The notes: generated from the sequence alone by a model not told the origin. Counted from the stretch's first letter, positions 17,893-28,022 are shown. The stretch: DNA of 64,000 nt from Silvimonas terrae (GCF_014202765.1 NZ_JACHHN010000001.1:62001-126000), one strand, 5' to 3'. Numbers and translations are program-made.

Positions 17893-18223
17893 ACCTTGTC
17901 CTTGGTTCTGGCCTGGCCGCAAAGTAACACCGTAGCCCGGATGAAGGCCCAGCGGGCCGGGAATCCGGGGTGGCAATGCATGCAATAGCGATGCCCGATC
18001 CGCAAAACCCTACATCAGCATCATGCTTGCCCGCATCGTCACCCCGGATTGCGCCTTGCTCCATCCGGGCTACGATGCTGGCCTGACCGCAAAGTAACAC
18101 CGCAGCCCGGATGAAGGCCCAGCGGGCCGGGCATCCGGAGTGGCAATGCGGGTACATCACCGCGGCCCGCTGGCAGGAATCCAGCCTGCGGCCCAGCGGG
18201 CTGCTTGCGCCGGCCAGGTACAC
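17893..18223. repeat. Gene-free stretch with a 70-bp direct repeat and REP-like units
   Basis: Two near-identical segments, about 17909-17979 and 18079-18149, each read GCCTG[G/A]CCGCAAAGTAACACC then a CCCGGATGAAGGCCCAGCGGG unit and end TGGCAATGC, with about four mismatches. Between them lies an inverted relative (CCATCCGGGCTACG near 18060). No gene seen. Confidence 0.75.
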
Positions 18224-18493
18224 TCAATACGGCAATTTCCCGGTTGCCCGCAAGGTCTCCCCCACGGCCTTGGTCAACTGCGCATGAGCTGCTGCAATGT
18301 CTCCGGCGTCTTTGCTATCCACCGCGCGGGAGACCGCATCAAACGTCACCTGCCAGGTTTCCGGGTTGGGTGTGCGGGGGCTTTCTTTTTTGGCGAGGGC
18401 GTAATCCAGCGCGCTTTCCAGGTTGTCCAGATGCGTGTGCAGACCGCCGGTTTCGCCGGTTTCAATGGGCGGGGAGAGGGGCGTGATACTCAT
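18224..18493 (-). CDS. Small helical protein of unknown function
   Basis: 89 aa, no signal peptide, mostly helical and charged (HTHLDNLESALDYALAKKE, then DAVSRAVDSKDAGDIAAAHAQLTKAVGETLRATG). CAGGAG lies 7 nt before the ATG, supporting a real gene. It is divergent from the tyrosinase gene, with a 222-nt gap. Not recognised. Confidence 0.7.
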   Translation of the reverse strand: MSITPLSPPIETGETGGLHTHLDNLESALDYALAKKESPRTPNPETWQVTFDAVSRAVDSKDAGDIAAAHAQLTKAVGETLRATGKLPY

Positions 18494-18715
18494 GGCAAAC
18501 TCCTGAAAAAGGAACGGGTACTGGCGGACCGCCCACCAGCAGAAATATGAGGTTGATCTCTTAATCTGGCACAACGCTGCCCTTTGTCCAGATCGCATGG
18601 CATGTCGGGTTGACAGTACGCCAGGGCTGAGCCAGAACCCATGCAGAACCACGGCGATGAGCGTGGCATGCAGTTGGGGGTGAACCGTCAGGGAGACAGT
18701 TCTGGAGGCACCAGC

Positions 18716-20176
18716 ATGGTCACTCGTGTTCGTCAGGATGTGAACAAATTGCCGCAGTGGGACCCAACCTTGCTGTGGTACGCCAAAGCCGTGGCAGAGA
18801 TGCAGACGCGGCCTTTTAACGATCCCACCAGTTGGCGCTATCAGGCCGCCATTCACGGTTACCAGCGGGATCAAGACCCGTTTGCCAGCGACAGCGACAC
18901 GCTGCCCAGCGCCGCCGACCAGCGCACCTTCTGGAGTCAGTGCCAGCATTCATCCTGGTTTTTCCTGCCCTGGCATCGCATGTATCTGATGTGTTTTGAG
19001 GCGATGGTGGCCGCGACGGTGGTCAAACTGGGTGGCCCGGCCGGCTGGTCTTTGCCGTACTGGAACTACAGCGACACCAGCAATCCTGGCGCGCGCCGTT
19101 TGCCGGCCGCCTTCTTTCTGCCCACGCTGCCCGATGGCAGCGCCAATGCGCTCAATGTCAGCGCCCGCGCGCCCAATGACAACGGCGATATCGGCATGAC
19201 GCCAGCAGAAGTGGATATTCGCTGCCTGGCAGACGCCCTCTTTACCGGTATTGCCGATGGCGGTCACCCCGGGTTTGGCGGCCCCAAAACCGGGTTTAAC
19301 CACGGCAATGGCCCCACCGGCGCGCTGGAAAAAACGCCGCATGGCGACGTGCATGTGGCGGTAGGTGGCGATAGCGGGTTGATGAGCGCCTTTGAAACCG
19401 CCGCGCTGGACCCGATTTTCTGGCTGCACCACGCCAATATCGACCGGTTGTGGCAGGTGTGGCTTAACCGGCTCTCCAGCCACAAAAATCCGGCCGATAC
19501 CACCTGGTTGTCCGCCAGTAACGCCAAATTCCAGTTTCACGATGCCAGTGGCCAGGTCCAGACCTACACCCCAGCCCAGATGCTCGACACCACCAACACG
19601 CTTTTGGGATATCAGTATGAAGACACGTCAGACCCGCTGGCTACGGGGGCGCCAGTGAGCATTCATGCCGCGGTGGGCGGCCCCATGGGCGCGGTGGTGC
19701 AGCAGCCGGCAGAACTGGCGGGCGGGACATCCGCCGCGCATGCGCTGGCCAACGCTCCCACCACAGCGCAGGTGCCCTTGCAGGCGGGGGCGGCCAGTGT
19801 GCGCGGCGCGGCGCTGACCTCTGCGCCGGTGGCGCGGGTGTATCTCAACCTGGAAAACATTACCGGTAGTGGTCGGCCCGGCGGGTATGGCGTTTACCTG
19901 AACGTGGCGGACGCAGCCAACCCGCCGGCGCAATCAGACCCCGGTTTTGCCGGGACATTGCCCATGTTTGGCGTGCAGGCCGCATCTGGCAGTGACCTGC
20001 TGCATCAGGGCAGTGGCCTGACCTATGTGCTGGATGTCACCCATGTGGTGGAGCACCTGAAAGCGGCGGGGACGTGGGATGCCCACAATCTGCGCGTCAC
20101 CTTTGCGCCATTGCGGGCCGGGCAAAAAGCACCTGATCTGCAAGTGGGCCGTATCAGTCTGTATTACGGAGACTGA
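18716..20176 (+). CDS. Tyrosinase-family copper oxidase
   Basis: 486 aa. Both type-3 copper sites are complete: CuA H47, H78 and H87 (CQHSSWFFLPWHRMYL) and CuB H209, H213 (PHGDVHVAVGG) and H238/H239 (DPIFWLHHANIDRLWQVW). Such enzymes hydroxylate monophenols and oxidise catechols to quinones. The C-terminal part (about 370-486, APVARVYLNLENITGSGRPGGYGVYLNV) forms a separate strand-rich domain of the kind that can shield the active site in pro-tyrosinases. No signal peptide. GGAGG sits 8 nt before the ATG at 18716. The DUF2182 gene starts 1 nt after its stop. Confidence 0.92.
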   Translation: MVTRVRQDVNKLPQWDPTLLWYAKAVAEMQTRPFNDPTSWRYQAAIHGYQRDQDPFASDSDTLPSAADQRTFWSQCQHSSWFFLPWHRMYLMCFEAMVAATVVKLGGPAGWSLPYWNYSDTSNPGARRLPAAFFLPTLPDGSANALNVSARAPNDNGDIGMTPAEVDIRCLADALFTGIADGGHPGFGGPKTGFNHGNGPTGALEKTPHGDVHVAVGGDSGLMSAFETAALDPIFWLHHANIDRLWQVWLNRLSSHKNPADTTWLSASNAKFQFHDASGQVQTYTPAQMLDTTNTLLGYQYEDTSDPLATGAPVSIHAAVGGPMGAVVQQPAELAGGTSAAHALANAPTTAQVPLQAGAASVRGAALTSAPVARVYLNLENITGSGRPGGYGVYLNVADAANPPAQSDPGFAGTLPMFGVQAASGSDLLHQGSGLTYVLDVTHVVEHLKAAGTWDAHNLRVTFAPLRAGQKAPDLQVGRISLYYGD

Positions 20177-20177
20177 G

Positions 20178-20864
20178 TTGACCGTGCTACGGCAATGGCT
20201 GGTGTGGCACCCGGAATGGGTCGCGCTGGCTGTGTGCGTGGCGGCCTGGTCGCTGCTGCTGGTGCAGGCTGGCCAGACCATGCCCTTGCTGGCGCTGTGT
20301 ACTGCAAACGGCGTCCAGTCTGGCCCCGTGTTGCCGCGTGTGCTGGGCGGGTTGTTGATGCTGCTGGCGATGATGTCGCCGCGCTGGTTGCCCGCATTGC
20401 GACATGTGGCATTTCGCAGCTTGCGGCAGCGACGCGGGCGCGCCATGAGTGTTTTTGTGCTGGGCTGGCTGCTGCCGTGGTTGCTGGCAGGCTTACCGCT
20501 CTGGGCCTGGCAGGGCGTGATTGCGCTACCCACTGCGGCACTCGTGGCCTTGTTTGCCGGGGCGGTGCTGTGGCAAGGGCTGCCCGCGCGAAAGCGGGTG
20601 CTGCTGCGTTGCCACCGGACCCAGCCGCTGGCACCGGGTGGCTGGCGCGCACAGAGTGATTGCCTGCGCTTTGGCATCAGACAGGGCGTCGATTGTCTGC
20701 TGACCTGCGGCCCGTTGATGCTGGCACTCAGCCTGGCGCCGCCGGCACGCGGCTTGATGCCGGCGGCCAGCGCGCTGCTGGCGGCAGAACTGTATCTGCC
20801 GCGTTTTGCCGGACGCCGGGCGGCGTTGTTTACCGCGTTGCTGGGGTGTGCTGCGCTGGGGTGA
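20178..20864 (+). CDS. DUF2182-like membrane protein coupled to tyrosinase
   Basis: 228 aa with about six hydrophobic segments and the pattern seen in DUF2182 (predicted metal-binding membrane proteins): RVLLRCHRTQP, then GIRQGVDCLLTCGPLMLAL, with paired cysteines in a helix. The TTG at 20178 is chosen because GGAG lies 6 nt upstream, overlapping the tyrosinase end; a GTG at 20184 is an alternative. Its position suggests a role in copper supply or membrane placement of the tyrosinase (inference). Its 3' end overlaps the convergent kinase gene by 35 nt. Confidence 0.8.
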   Translation: MTVLRQWLVWHPEWVALAVCVAAWSLLLVQAGQTMPLLALCTANGVQSGPVLPRVLGGLLMLLAMMSPRWLPALRHVAFRSLRQRRGRAMSVFVLGWLLPWLLAGLPLWAWQGVIALPTAALVALFAGAVLWQGLPARKRVLLRCHRTQPLAPGGWRAQSDCLRFGIRQGVDCLLTCGPLMLALSLAPPARGLMPAASALLAAELYLPRFAGRRAALFTALLGCAALG

Positions 20865-22089
20865 GGACCACCGGGTTGGCGCCGGCTACGCCTTCGGTCA
20901 GGGGTAATTCCACAGTAAAGGTCGAACCTTCACCTGGCACGCTGTCCAGCCGGATGCGGCCGTTATGCGCTTCTACAATCTGCGCCACGATAAACAACCC
21001 CAAGCCCAGCCCGCCAGAACCACTGGTGCTGGAGGCGCGTTCAAACACCTGGAAAATCCGGGTCTTGTCTTCTGGCGCAATGCCCATGCCCTGATCACGT
21101 ACCGACAACTGGACCTGATTATCCTTCTGCGTGAGTTTGATGGTGACCGGTTTGCCACTGCCATAACGGATCGCATTGGTGATCAGGTTGGTAATCACTT
21201 GATCCAGCCGGTAGCGATCCCACAGCCCCACAACGCAGTCGGCAATGTCCAGCGTATAGCCGTGATTGGATTGCGTGAGCTGATCGGCAAAGCGCTCGAC
21301 GATTTCATGGGTCAGTTCAGACAGGTCGAACTCGGTGGTGGCATAGGTCAGCTTGCCCACACGGATGCGGGACACATCCAGCATGTCGTCGATCAGCCGG
21401 ATGATGGTTTCCACCAGCCGTGAATCGGTATCCGTCATCTTTCTGAGTTTGTCGGGCGTAAAGGCGTCCAGGTTATCCCGATCCAGATGGCGCTGGCGCA
21501 ACTGGTTCTGCAGTTTGAGCGTGGCCAGCGGCGTTTTGAGTTCATGCGAGGCAATCGCCATAAAGTCATCGCGCACGCGGATAGCCTGTTGCAGTTCGCC
21601 CTGGGTTTTTTGCAACTGCAGCAGCAGTTTTTCCTGCGCGGCGCGGCTGGCCTGGAGTTCCTGCAACTGGCAACGCATGGCGAGGCGCTGCTGGTGCAGT
21701 TCGACAAAAATATTGATCTTGCTGCGCACCGCGTGGGCGTCCAGCGGCTTGTGCAGAAAATCCACCGCGCCGCTTTCGTAGCCCTTGAACACAAAGTGTT
21801 CCTTGTTGCCGGCGGTGACAAACACAATGGGCACGTGTTTGGATTTTTCCGTACCGCGCATGAACTCGGCCAGTTCAAACCCGTTCATGCCTGGCATCTG
21901 CACATCGATCAGCGCCAGCGCAAAGTCATGCAGCAAAATCAGTTCCAGCGCCTGCAAGCCCGATTGCGCGGTGTGGATTTCCAGCTCGTTGCTACGTATC
22001 AACGCTTCGAGCGCGAGCAAGTTCTCTGCCAGGTCATCGACCACCAGAATTTTGGCTTTGGCTGGCTGCATGACTTTATCCATAAGCAT
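20830..22089 (-). CDS. Response regulator-histidine kinase (REC-HisKA-HATPase)
   Basis: 419 aa, soluble. N-terminal receiver with D62 in LALIDVQMPGMNG and K114 in FLHKPLD; a coiled coil (about 128-175); HisKA with H182 in FMAIASHELKTPL; and an ATPase domain with N box, DQGMGI and GGLGLGLFI. The layout suggests the receiver controls the kinase after phosphorylation by the large CHASE3 hybrid kinase in the same operon. It starts inside the end of cheB (14-nt overlap). An internal ATG at 22083 could also be used. Confidence 0.92.
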   Translation of the reverse strand: MLMDKVMQPAKAKILVVDDLAENLLALEALIRSNELEIHTAQSGLQALELILLHDFALALIDVQMPGMNGFELAEFMRGTEKSKHVPIVFVTAGNKEHFVFKGYESGAVDFLHKPLDAHAVRSKINIFVELHQQRLAMRCQLQELQASRAAQEKLLLQLQKTQGELQQAIRVRDDFMAIASHELKTPLATLKLQNQLRQRHLDRDNLDAFTPDKLRKMTDTDSRLVETIIRLIDDMLDVSRIRVGKLTYATTEFDLSELTHEIVERFADQLTQSNHGYTLDIADCVVGLWDRYRLDQVITNLITNAIRYGSGKPVTIKLTQKDNQVQLSVRDQGMGIAPEDKTRIFQVFERASSTSGSGGLGLGLFIVAQIVEAHNGRIRLDSVPGEGSTFTVELPLTEGVAGANPVVLTPAQHTPATR

Positions 22090-22675
22090 GGGCCGCCAGT
22101 GCCGGTCCGATCTCCCGGGCGGGCAAAATCAGCTCAACCGTCGTCTGGCGCAGGGCGCTGGCGGGCATGAACGGGGCTTGCGCGTCCGCCGGGTCTTGCA
22201 CGATGGTGGTGGCGCCAGCGGCCACCAGCGCGGCCATGCCGGCTGCCCCGTCCTGGTTGGCGCCGGTCAGTAACACGCCCACCGCGCGTTTGCCCAGCGC
22301 ATCCGCGCCGGATTCAAACAAGAGATCAATGGCCGGGCGGCAAAAATGCACGGGTGGATCGTCATTGAGCGTCAACTGGCCCTCCGGCTCAACCAGCACA
22401 TGATAATCAGGCGGGGCAAAGTACACCCGCCCGGCTTTGAGTTGTACCTTGTCATGCACCTCCGCCACTGGCAAGGCCATGCGCGGAGCGAAGATATCGA
22501 CCAGCAGGCTGGGGCTGCTGGACGGCAGGTGCACCACAATCACCACCGCCGCGCCCAGGTCGGCCGGCAAGGCCGGCAGGATCAGTCCCAGCGCTTCCAC
22601 GCTGCCGGCAGAGCCCCCGATCAACACCGTGGGTGGCAAATGGCGGGTATCACGGGGTTGCAAACGCATGGTCAT
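22076..22675 (-). CDS. Stand-alone CheB-type methylesterase
   Basis: 199 aa consisting only of the CheB catalytic domain: S22 in GGSAGSVEAL, H49 in VVHLPSS, and D142 in LLTGANQDGAAGM. CheB removes methyl groups from or deamidates receptor glutamates. No receiver domain is attached, so control must come from elsewhere. It overlaps cheR by 4 nt (ATGA) and the REC-kinase gene. No receptor lies in this operon, suggesting a non-chemotaxis sensory system. Confidence 0.92.
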   Translation of the reverse strand: MTMRLQPRDTRHLPPTVLIGGSAGSVEALGLILPALPADLGAAVVIVVHLPSSSPSLLVDIFAPRMALPVAEVHDKVQLKAGRVYFAPPDYHVLVEPEGQLTLNDDPPVHFCRPAIDLLFESGADALGKRAVGVLLTGANQDGAAGMAALVAAGATTIVQDPADAQAPFMPASALRQTTVELILPAREIGPALAAHAYG

Positions 22676-23520
22676 ACCTTGCGAAAAACCCGTTCAGTTT
22701 TGGCAAAAGACTCAAATTCGCCGGCAAACTCGGAAAACTGCACCGTTTCCTTGGAGCCCAGCCCCAGAAAACCACGATGCACCAGTGACTGGTGAAACAG
22801 TTCAAAAGCGCGGTTTTGCAGTTCGCGGTTGAAGTAAATGAGTACGTTGCGGCAAGAAATCAGTTGCACCTCAGAGAACACACTATCGGTCGCCAGGCTG
22901 TGATCGGCAAAGATCACGTTACGCCGTAGCGATTTGTCGAACAGCACAGAGCCATAGGCCGAGGTGCAATAGTCAGACAAGGAACGCGTGCCACCGGCTT
23001 TATCGTAATTGCGTTCAAACAGCGCCATGCTGTCCAGCGGGTAGATACCCGCTTCGGCCTTTTGCAGACTGTGCGGGTTGATATCCGTGGCGTAAATGAT
23101 GGCGCGGTCCAGCAGGCCTTCCTCTTTGAGCATGATGGCCATGGAATAGACTTCCTCGCCCGTGCTGCAACCGGCAATCCACACCTTGATGGTGGGGTAG
23201 GTATGCAAAATGGGCAGCACCTGTTCCCGCAGCGCGCTGAAGTAGCCTGGGTCACGGAACATCTCGCTCACCGGAATCGTCAGGTATTGCAGCAGCGCCG
23301 GAAAACAATCGGCATCATGAATCACCCGGTGCTGTAGCTGGCTGACTGTCTGGCAATCGAACTGCTGCAAAGCGTGCGCTACCCGCCGCTTCATGGAGGC
23401 GGGCGAGTAGTTGCGAAAGTCATAGCTGTACTTGAGGTAGATGGCCTCGATCAGCAAACGCAACTCAATATCGAAGTCGGCGGCGGCGTAGGTCACAGGC
23501 GGCTCAGCTTGGGCATCCAC
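22672..23520 (-). CDS. CheR-type protein-glutamate methyltransferase
   Basis: 282 aa with the CheR N-terminal helical domain and the S-adenosylmethionine-binding site VWIAGCSTGEEVYSMAI (113-129), then ATDINPHSLQKAEAGIYP and LISCRNVLIYF. It methylates glutamates in receptor-like domains using SAM. GTG start at 23520 lies inside the end of the upstream kinase gene (28-nt overlap). The operon order kinase-cheR-cheB-REC kinase suggests methylation acts on a partner of the CHASE3 kinase. Confidence 0.92.
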   Translation of the reverse strand: MDAQAEPPVTYAAADFDIELRLLIEAIYLKYSYDFRNYSPASMKRRVAHALQQFDCQTVSQLQHRVIHDADCFPALLQYLTIPVSEMFRDPGYFSALREQVLPILHTYPTIKVWIAGCSTGEEVYSMAIMLKEEGLLDRAIIYATDINPHSLQKAEAGIYPLDSMALFERNYDKAGGTRSLSDYCTSAYGSVLFDKSLRRNVIFADHSLATDSVFSEVQLISCRNVLIYFNRELQNRAFELFHQSLVHRGFLGLGSKETVQFSEFAGEFESFAKTERVFRKV

Positions 23521-26500
23521 ACCCGGATCAGCGACAGCAGTTTATCCAGATCAATCGGCTTGGCCAGATAGTCATTGGCGCCCGCGGCAAGGCACTTTTC
23601 CTGATCGTCCCGCATGGCGTTGGCCGTGACGGCAATAATGGGCAGGCGGGCAAAACGTTCATCGGTGCGGATCTGGCGCATGGCGGTATAGCCATCCATC
23701 TCCGGCATCATGATGTCCATGAGTACCAGGTCAATGTCTGGATCGGTGTCGAGTTTTTCCAGCGCATCACGGCCATTGCGGGCAATGACAATCTGCGCGC
23801 CTTTGGGCTCCAGTGCGCTGGTGAGCGCAAAGATATTGCGCACGTCATCATCCACCACCATGATCTTGCGCCCCTCAAAGGCCTTTTCGCGGCTACGCGC
23901 TACCTTGAGCATTTGCTGGCGTTCTGGTGCCAGGGTGGTTTCCACGCGGTGCAAAAACAGTGTGACTTCATCCAGCAACCGCTCAGGCGAGCGTGCGCCC
24001 TTGATGATGATGGAGTGCGAATAGCGCCGCAGTTCGGCTTCTTCTTCCCGGCTAAGCACGCGGCCGGTATAGACAATGACCGGCGGGAACGCATAGGCGG
24101 AATCGGCCGCCATGCGTTTCAGCAGGTCGTAACCGGCCATGTCGGGCAGGGTCAGATCGACCACCATGCAGTCAAAACTGGTGTCCTTCAGATGCTGCAG
24201 CGCGTCTTCAGCCAGCGCCACAGCGGTGATTTTGACGTCTTCATCCGCAATCAGCTTCATCATGCTTTCGCGCTGGAGCGGGTCGTCTTCCACCACCAGT
24301 ACGTGCTTGATGGCTTGCGACAATTTGGCCTCAATGCGCGCAAACACCTTGCGCAGTGCTTCCCGATCCGCCGGCTTGAGCGCGTAGCCAATCGCCCCGG
24401 CCTGCAAGGCGGCGTGGCTGCTATCTATACCGGAAATCACGTGCACCGGAATATGCCGCGTGCGCGGTTCTTCTTTCAGCCGCTCCAGCACCGTCATGCC
24501 GGATTGATCCGGCAGTTTCATGTCCAGCATCACGGCGTCTGGCATCAATTCCAGCGCCAGATCAAAGCCGCTTTGCGCACTGCTGGCCAGCAGACAATCA
24601 AAACCCAGTTCCTTGCCTTGCGTGTACAGAATACGGGCAAAGGTGGCATCGTCTTCAATGATCAGCACCTTGCGCGCGTTGGGCCGCAACTGGTCGCGGT
24701 CATCCGGCAGGGCGGGTGTAGCGGGTTCCACCGGCGCGGGCAACGCCGGGCGGGAGGCCGGCACGACGCTGACGGAGGCGGGTGCGTCATCCGCCGGCGT
24801 TTGCGGCAGGGTCAGCGGCACAATCAAGGTAAAGGTGCTGCCGGTGCCAGGCGTGCTTTGCACACTGATGGTGCCGCCCAGCAAGCCCGCCAGATCGCGC
24901 GAAATGGTCAGGCCCAGACCGGTACCGCCAAATTTGCGGTTGGTGGCGCCGTCGGCCTGGTGGAAGGCATCAAAAATGGTTTGGAGTTCGTTTTCCGCAA
25001 TGCCGATGCCGGTGTCGGAAACGGCAAATGCCACTTCACCCGGCGCGTGCAGACCCGCCACGATATGCACCGTGCCTTTTTCGGTGAACTTGATGGCATT
25101 GGAAAGCAAATTCTTCAAAATCTGCTGCAAACGGGCCTGGTCAGACACGATGGTGCGCGGCAGATCCGCCCGCGCGACCACTTCCAGCTCAACCCCCTTG
25201 CTTTGCGCCAGCGGCTTGAACATCTGCTCCAGCCCTTCCAGCAAGCGGCTGGTGGGAATGTCTTCCGGCCAGATATCGAGCTTGCCGGCTTCCACCTTGG
25301 AGAGGTCCAGAATATCGTTGATCAGCGTCAACAGGTCATTGCCGGATGAATAAATGGAGCTGGCAAACTGCACCTGTTCTGGTGACAGATTGCCCTCACC
25401 GTTATCGGCCAGCAGTTTGGACAGAATCAGCGCGCTGTTGAGCGGTGTGCGCAGTTCATGCGACATGTTGGCAAGAAACTCGCTCTTGTAACGGCTGGCA
25501 CGCAGGAGTTCGTCGGCGCGTTCTTCCAGTTGCACATGCACCATGCTCAGCGCCTCGTTACGGGCGTCCAGCTCATCCCGCTGCTGTTGCAGGGTTTGTG
25601 TTTGTTCTTCCAGTTGATCGTTGTTCTGCTCCAGCTCGACTTGCTGGCTTTCCAGCCGCACCTGGGATTCGCGCAAGGAACGGGATTGCTCTTCCAGTTC
25701 TTCATTGGCGACTTTCAATTCTTCTTGCTGGGCTTGCAGTTCTTCATTGAGTTGTTGTGTTTCACTCAGCACGTTCTGCAATTGCTCACGGTACTGCGCG
25801 CTATCAATGGCAGTGCCCATGGCGTGCGCCACCAGATTGACAAACTCCTCGGCCTGATCGGGCATGGTGTGGGTAAACGACAGCTCCATGACCAGATTGA
25901 CAAAGCGATCGCCCCGCGCCGGAATCACCAGCACCGCGCGTGGTTTGCCGTTACCCAGCGCGGAGGTCACGCGCAGGTAGTCATCCGGAATATCGTTCAG
26001 CACGATAATGCGGTTTTCTGCTGCGGCCTGGCCGGTAATGCCTTCGCGCAACTGGAATTCACGCTGGCTTTCCAGCGCCGTGGCTTCCAGCGCGTACTGA
26101 CTGACCCGCGCAAAATGCTGGCGGTCTGCACTGACATAGACTGCGCCCACGGCCGCACCCAGGTGGCGCACCATGAAGTCCAGCATATTGGCCGCCAGGG
26201 TCTGGATGTTCTGTTCACCCAACATGACCGTCGCCAGTTCGGTCTGGCCCTTGCGCAGCCAGCTTTGCCGTTCCAGATGCAGATTGTGCTCGCGCTGCTG
26301 CGCCAGTGTTTCGCCATAGGCCTGCGAGAGTTGCTGCAACTGGCGGCGGCCGCTCAGCACCAGTACCACACCAGAAAACAGGCCAATGGCCAGCGTCAGG
26401 CCCAGCAACCAGTTAACGGTGTTTTCCACCTCGATACTACGTTGCGCGCGGGCGGCTTCTTCGGTCTGGATGATCTGGCTGAAAAAGCCCCGCAATTGAT

Positions 26501-26966
26501 CCATTTGCGTTTTGCCGGATTCAGAGGTGATGTAATCACTGGCGTTCTGGATGCCATCCTGGCGCGCCTTGATCACATGCTCGGCATAGTTGTGCCACTC
26601 TTTGTAGCGCTCTTCGGCCCGGCTGAAAAAGGCTTGCTGGCTGGGGTTGTCGGCCGCCAGGGCGCGGGCTTCATGCAGCGTGTCCAGAAACTGCTCGCTG
26701 GAGCTATTGTACGGCTCCAGGAAACTGGCTTTGCCGGTGATCACATAGCCGCGCAGGCCCGTTTCACCATCTACCAGTAACTTGGTCACGGCTGTGGTTT
26801 TGCTGATGACCTGATCGGCATGGTCTACCCAGCGGCTGACGTTTTGCAGATACAGCACAAGGCCAATGTAGATAGCGCTGGTCACCGCCGCGACGATCAG
26901 CGGGGCGAGCACATTGCGCGCCAGAATGCGGCGGAAGGTGTTTTCTGGAAGCGATAAATCGGTCAT
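23493..26966 (-). CDS. CHASE3-GAF hybrid histidine kinase with three receivers
   Basis: 1157 aa. Membrane anchor (about 20-40), CHASE3 sensor with [12 protein letters not shown], second helix (about 190-210), GAF domain (about 240-395), long Gln/Glu-rich coiled coil (about 400-490), HisKA with H503 in [15 protein letters not shown], ATPase domain (DTGIGI, GGTGLGL), then receivers with D815 ([11 protein letters not shown]), D937 ([11 protein letters not shown]) and D1084 ([11 protein letters not shown]). It likely senses stress at the membrane and heads the operon with cheR, cheB and a REC-kinase. The frame is open to an ATG at 27017; no ribosome site separates the two choices. Confidence 0.92.
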   Translation of the reverse strand: MTDLSLPENTFRRILARNVLAPLIVAAVTSAIYIGLVLYLQNVSRWVDHADQVISKTTAVTKLLVDGETGLRGYVITGKASFLEPYNSSSEQFLDTLHEARALAADNPSQQAFFSRAEERYKEWHNYAEHVIKARQDGIQNASDYITSESGKTQMDQLRGFFSQIIQTEEAARAQRSIEVENTVNWLLGLTLAIGLFSGVVLVLSGRRQLQQLSQAYGETLAQQREHNLHLERQSWLRKGQTELATVMLGEQNIQTLAANMLDFMVRHLGAAVGAVYVSADRQHFARVSQYALEATALESQREFQLREGITGQAAAENRIIVLNDIPDDYLRVTSALGNGKPRAVLVIPARGDRFVNLVMELSFTHTMPDQAEEFVNLVAHAMGTAIDSAQYREQLQNVLSETQQLNEELQAQQEELKVANEELEEQSRSLRESQVRLESQQVELEQNNDQLEEQTQTLQQQRDELDARNEALSMVHVQLEERADELLRASRYKSEFLANMSHELRTPLNSALILSKLLADNGEGNLSPEQVQFASSIYSSGNDLLTLINDILDLSKVEAGKLDIWPEDIPTSRLLEGLEQMFKPLAQSKGVELEVVARADLPRTIVSDQARLQQILKNLLSNAIKFTEKGTVHIVAGLHAPGEVAFAVSDTGIGIAENELQTIFDAFHQADGATNRKFGGTGLGLTISRDLAGLLGGTISVQSTPGTGSTFTLIVPLTLPQTPADDAPASVSVVPASRPALPAPVEPATPALPDDRDQLRPNARKVLIIEDDATFARILYTQGKELGFDCLLASSAQSGFDLALELMPDAVMLDMKLPDQSGMTVLERLKEEPRTRHIPVHVISGIDSSHAALQAGAIGYALKPADREALRKVFARIEAKLSQAIKHVLVVEDDPLQRESMMKLIADEDVKITAVALAEDALQHLKDTSFDCMVVDLTLPDMAGYDLLKRMAADSAYAFPPVIVYTGRVLSREEEAELRRYSHSIIIKGARSPERLLDEVTLFLHRVETTLAPERQQMLKVARSREKAFEGRKIMVVDDDVRNIFALTSALEPKGAQIVIARNGRDALEKLDTDPDIDLVLMDIMMPEMDGYTAMRQIRTDERFARLPIIAVTANAMRDDQEKCLAAGANDYLAKPIDLDKLLSLIRVWMPKLSRL

Positions 26967-27017
26967 GGCATTCTGCGGTGTCGTTGTGGCCGGTTTGGGG
27001 ATGTGCGTGTTGCACAT

Positions 27018-27644
27018 ACTTCAAGAATCAGGCGGGATGATGTCATGAGTCGTCGTGTAAGGATGTCGGTTGTAGTCCTACACGGGTGGGGGGAGAGATT
27101 TGCGCCCTGGAGAACCGCCCCATTGCCCGGATGGCGCGAAGGGGGAATCCGGGGTGGGGCTATTTGCAAGCATGAAACAGGCTGCTTGCCACGCGGCCAC
27201 TAATTCGTCATTCCCGCGGAGGCGGGAATCCAGCTACGACCTGTACCAGGATCGGGATGTACACCCGCGCCACTACTTCGTCATTCCGGCGAAGGCCGCA
27301 ATCCAGCCCGGCCGCCGCAGGTGGCCTTTGCAATGCCGGTTGTAGGGTGGATTCGGAGCGAAGCGACAATCCACCATTGCGATCTGTGTTAGCGCCTTCG
27401 GCGCGGGTCTTTTAAAAGCATTTGATACCCGGGGTGCCGGGCCCACGTTACTTTCTTTGCTTCGCCAAAGAAAGTAACCAAAGAAAGGCGACCCCAGCCT
27501 TGCGGCCCTCCGGGCTGCCCTCAGTCGGTCGGGAGCCTTGGGTCTCCCGACCTCCTTCGGCGCTGGGCTTTAATGGGGAGGAAAGACAACGGCAAGATCA
27601 AAAGCAACCCCAACTTCGCAAACCGTCTGCTTGAAATTGGGTGT
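27018..27644. other. Gene-free stretch with dispersed repeats
   Basis: No gene supported. It contains a TGCCCGGATGGCGCGAAGG unit (near 27117), two CATTCC-GGCGAAGG-type units (near 27207 and 27286) and a full composite repeat from 27342. Confidence 0.6.
27342..27636 (+). repeat. Composite dispersed repeat, copy 2
   Basis: Full-length copy: head GTAGGGTGGATTCGGAGC, GTGTTAGCGCC, hairpin arms ACTTTCTTTG (27450-27459) and CAAAGAAAGT (27466-27475), GGCCCTCCGGGC, CAGTCGGTCGGGAGCC, CTTCGGCGCTGGGCTTTA, and tail AAAAGCAACCCCAAC followed by GCAAACCGTCTGC. Confidence 0.85.
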
Positions 27645-28022
27645 TCACGCCCGCTCGGCCAGCGCCTGGCGTATGTTGTTCAGCACGGCGTCGATGTCGT
27701 CCAGGTCAAACGGTTTGGGCAGGCATTGGGTATTGGGCATGTTCTGCACAAAGCCGGATACGTCGTGCCCGGTCGAGATGATCAGGTGGATGTCGGGGTA
27801 AAGCGTCAGGGCGTCGCGGCCGAGGTCCATGCCGGAACGACCAGGCAGGCTGACGTCGGTCAGCAGTACGTCAAAGTGCTGCCGGGCCAGGCGCTCCAGT
27901 GCGTCTTCTGCGCTGGCTACCGGGGTGACCGGCAGGCTCATTTCTTCCAGGTACTCCACAATGGTGGCGCGGAGCATCTCGTTATCTTCTACGTAGAGAA
28001 TTGAAAGTCGATCTGCGTTCAT
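27645..28022 (-). CDS. Single-domain response regulator
   Basis: 125 aa forming only a receiver: acidic pocket E12/D13, phospho-acceptor D56 in VLLTDVSLPGRSG, conserved T/S in IISTGHD, and K in CLPKPFD. No output domain, so it probably relays phosphate or acts by protein binding, as in CheY-like proteins. It follows the OmpR-type regulator gene on the same strand after 150 nt. ATG at 28022 is chosen because the fold starts right after it; no strong ribosome site is seen. Confidence 0.88.
   Translation of the reverse strand: MNADRLSILYVEDNEMLRATIVEYLEEMSLPVTPVASAEDALERLARQHFDVLLTDVSLPGRSGMDLGRDALTLYPDIHLIISTGHDVSGFVQNMPNTQCLPKPFDLDDIDAVLNNIRQALAERA

Noticed and set aside
23913-26780. Long plus-strand frames opposite the CHASE3 hybrid kinase
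   Set aside because: Antisense shadows of a well-supported kinase gene; no domains or ribosome sites.
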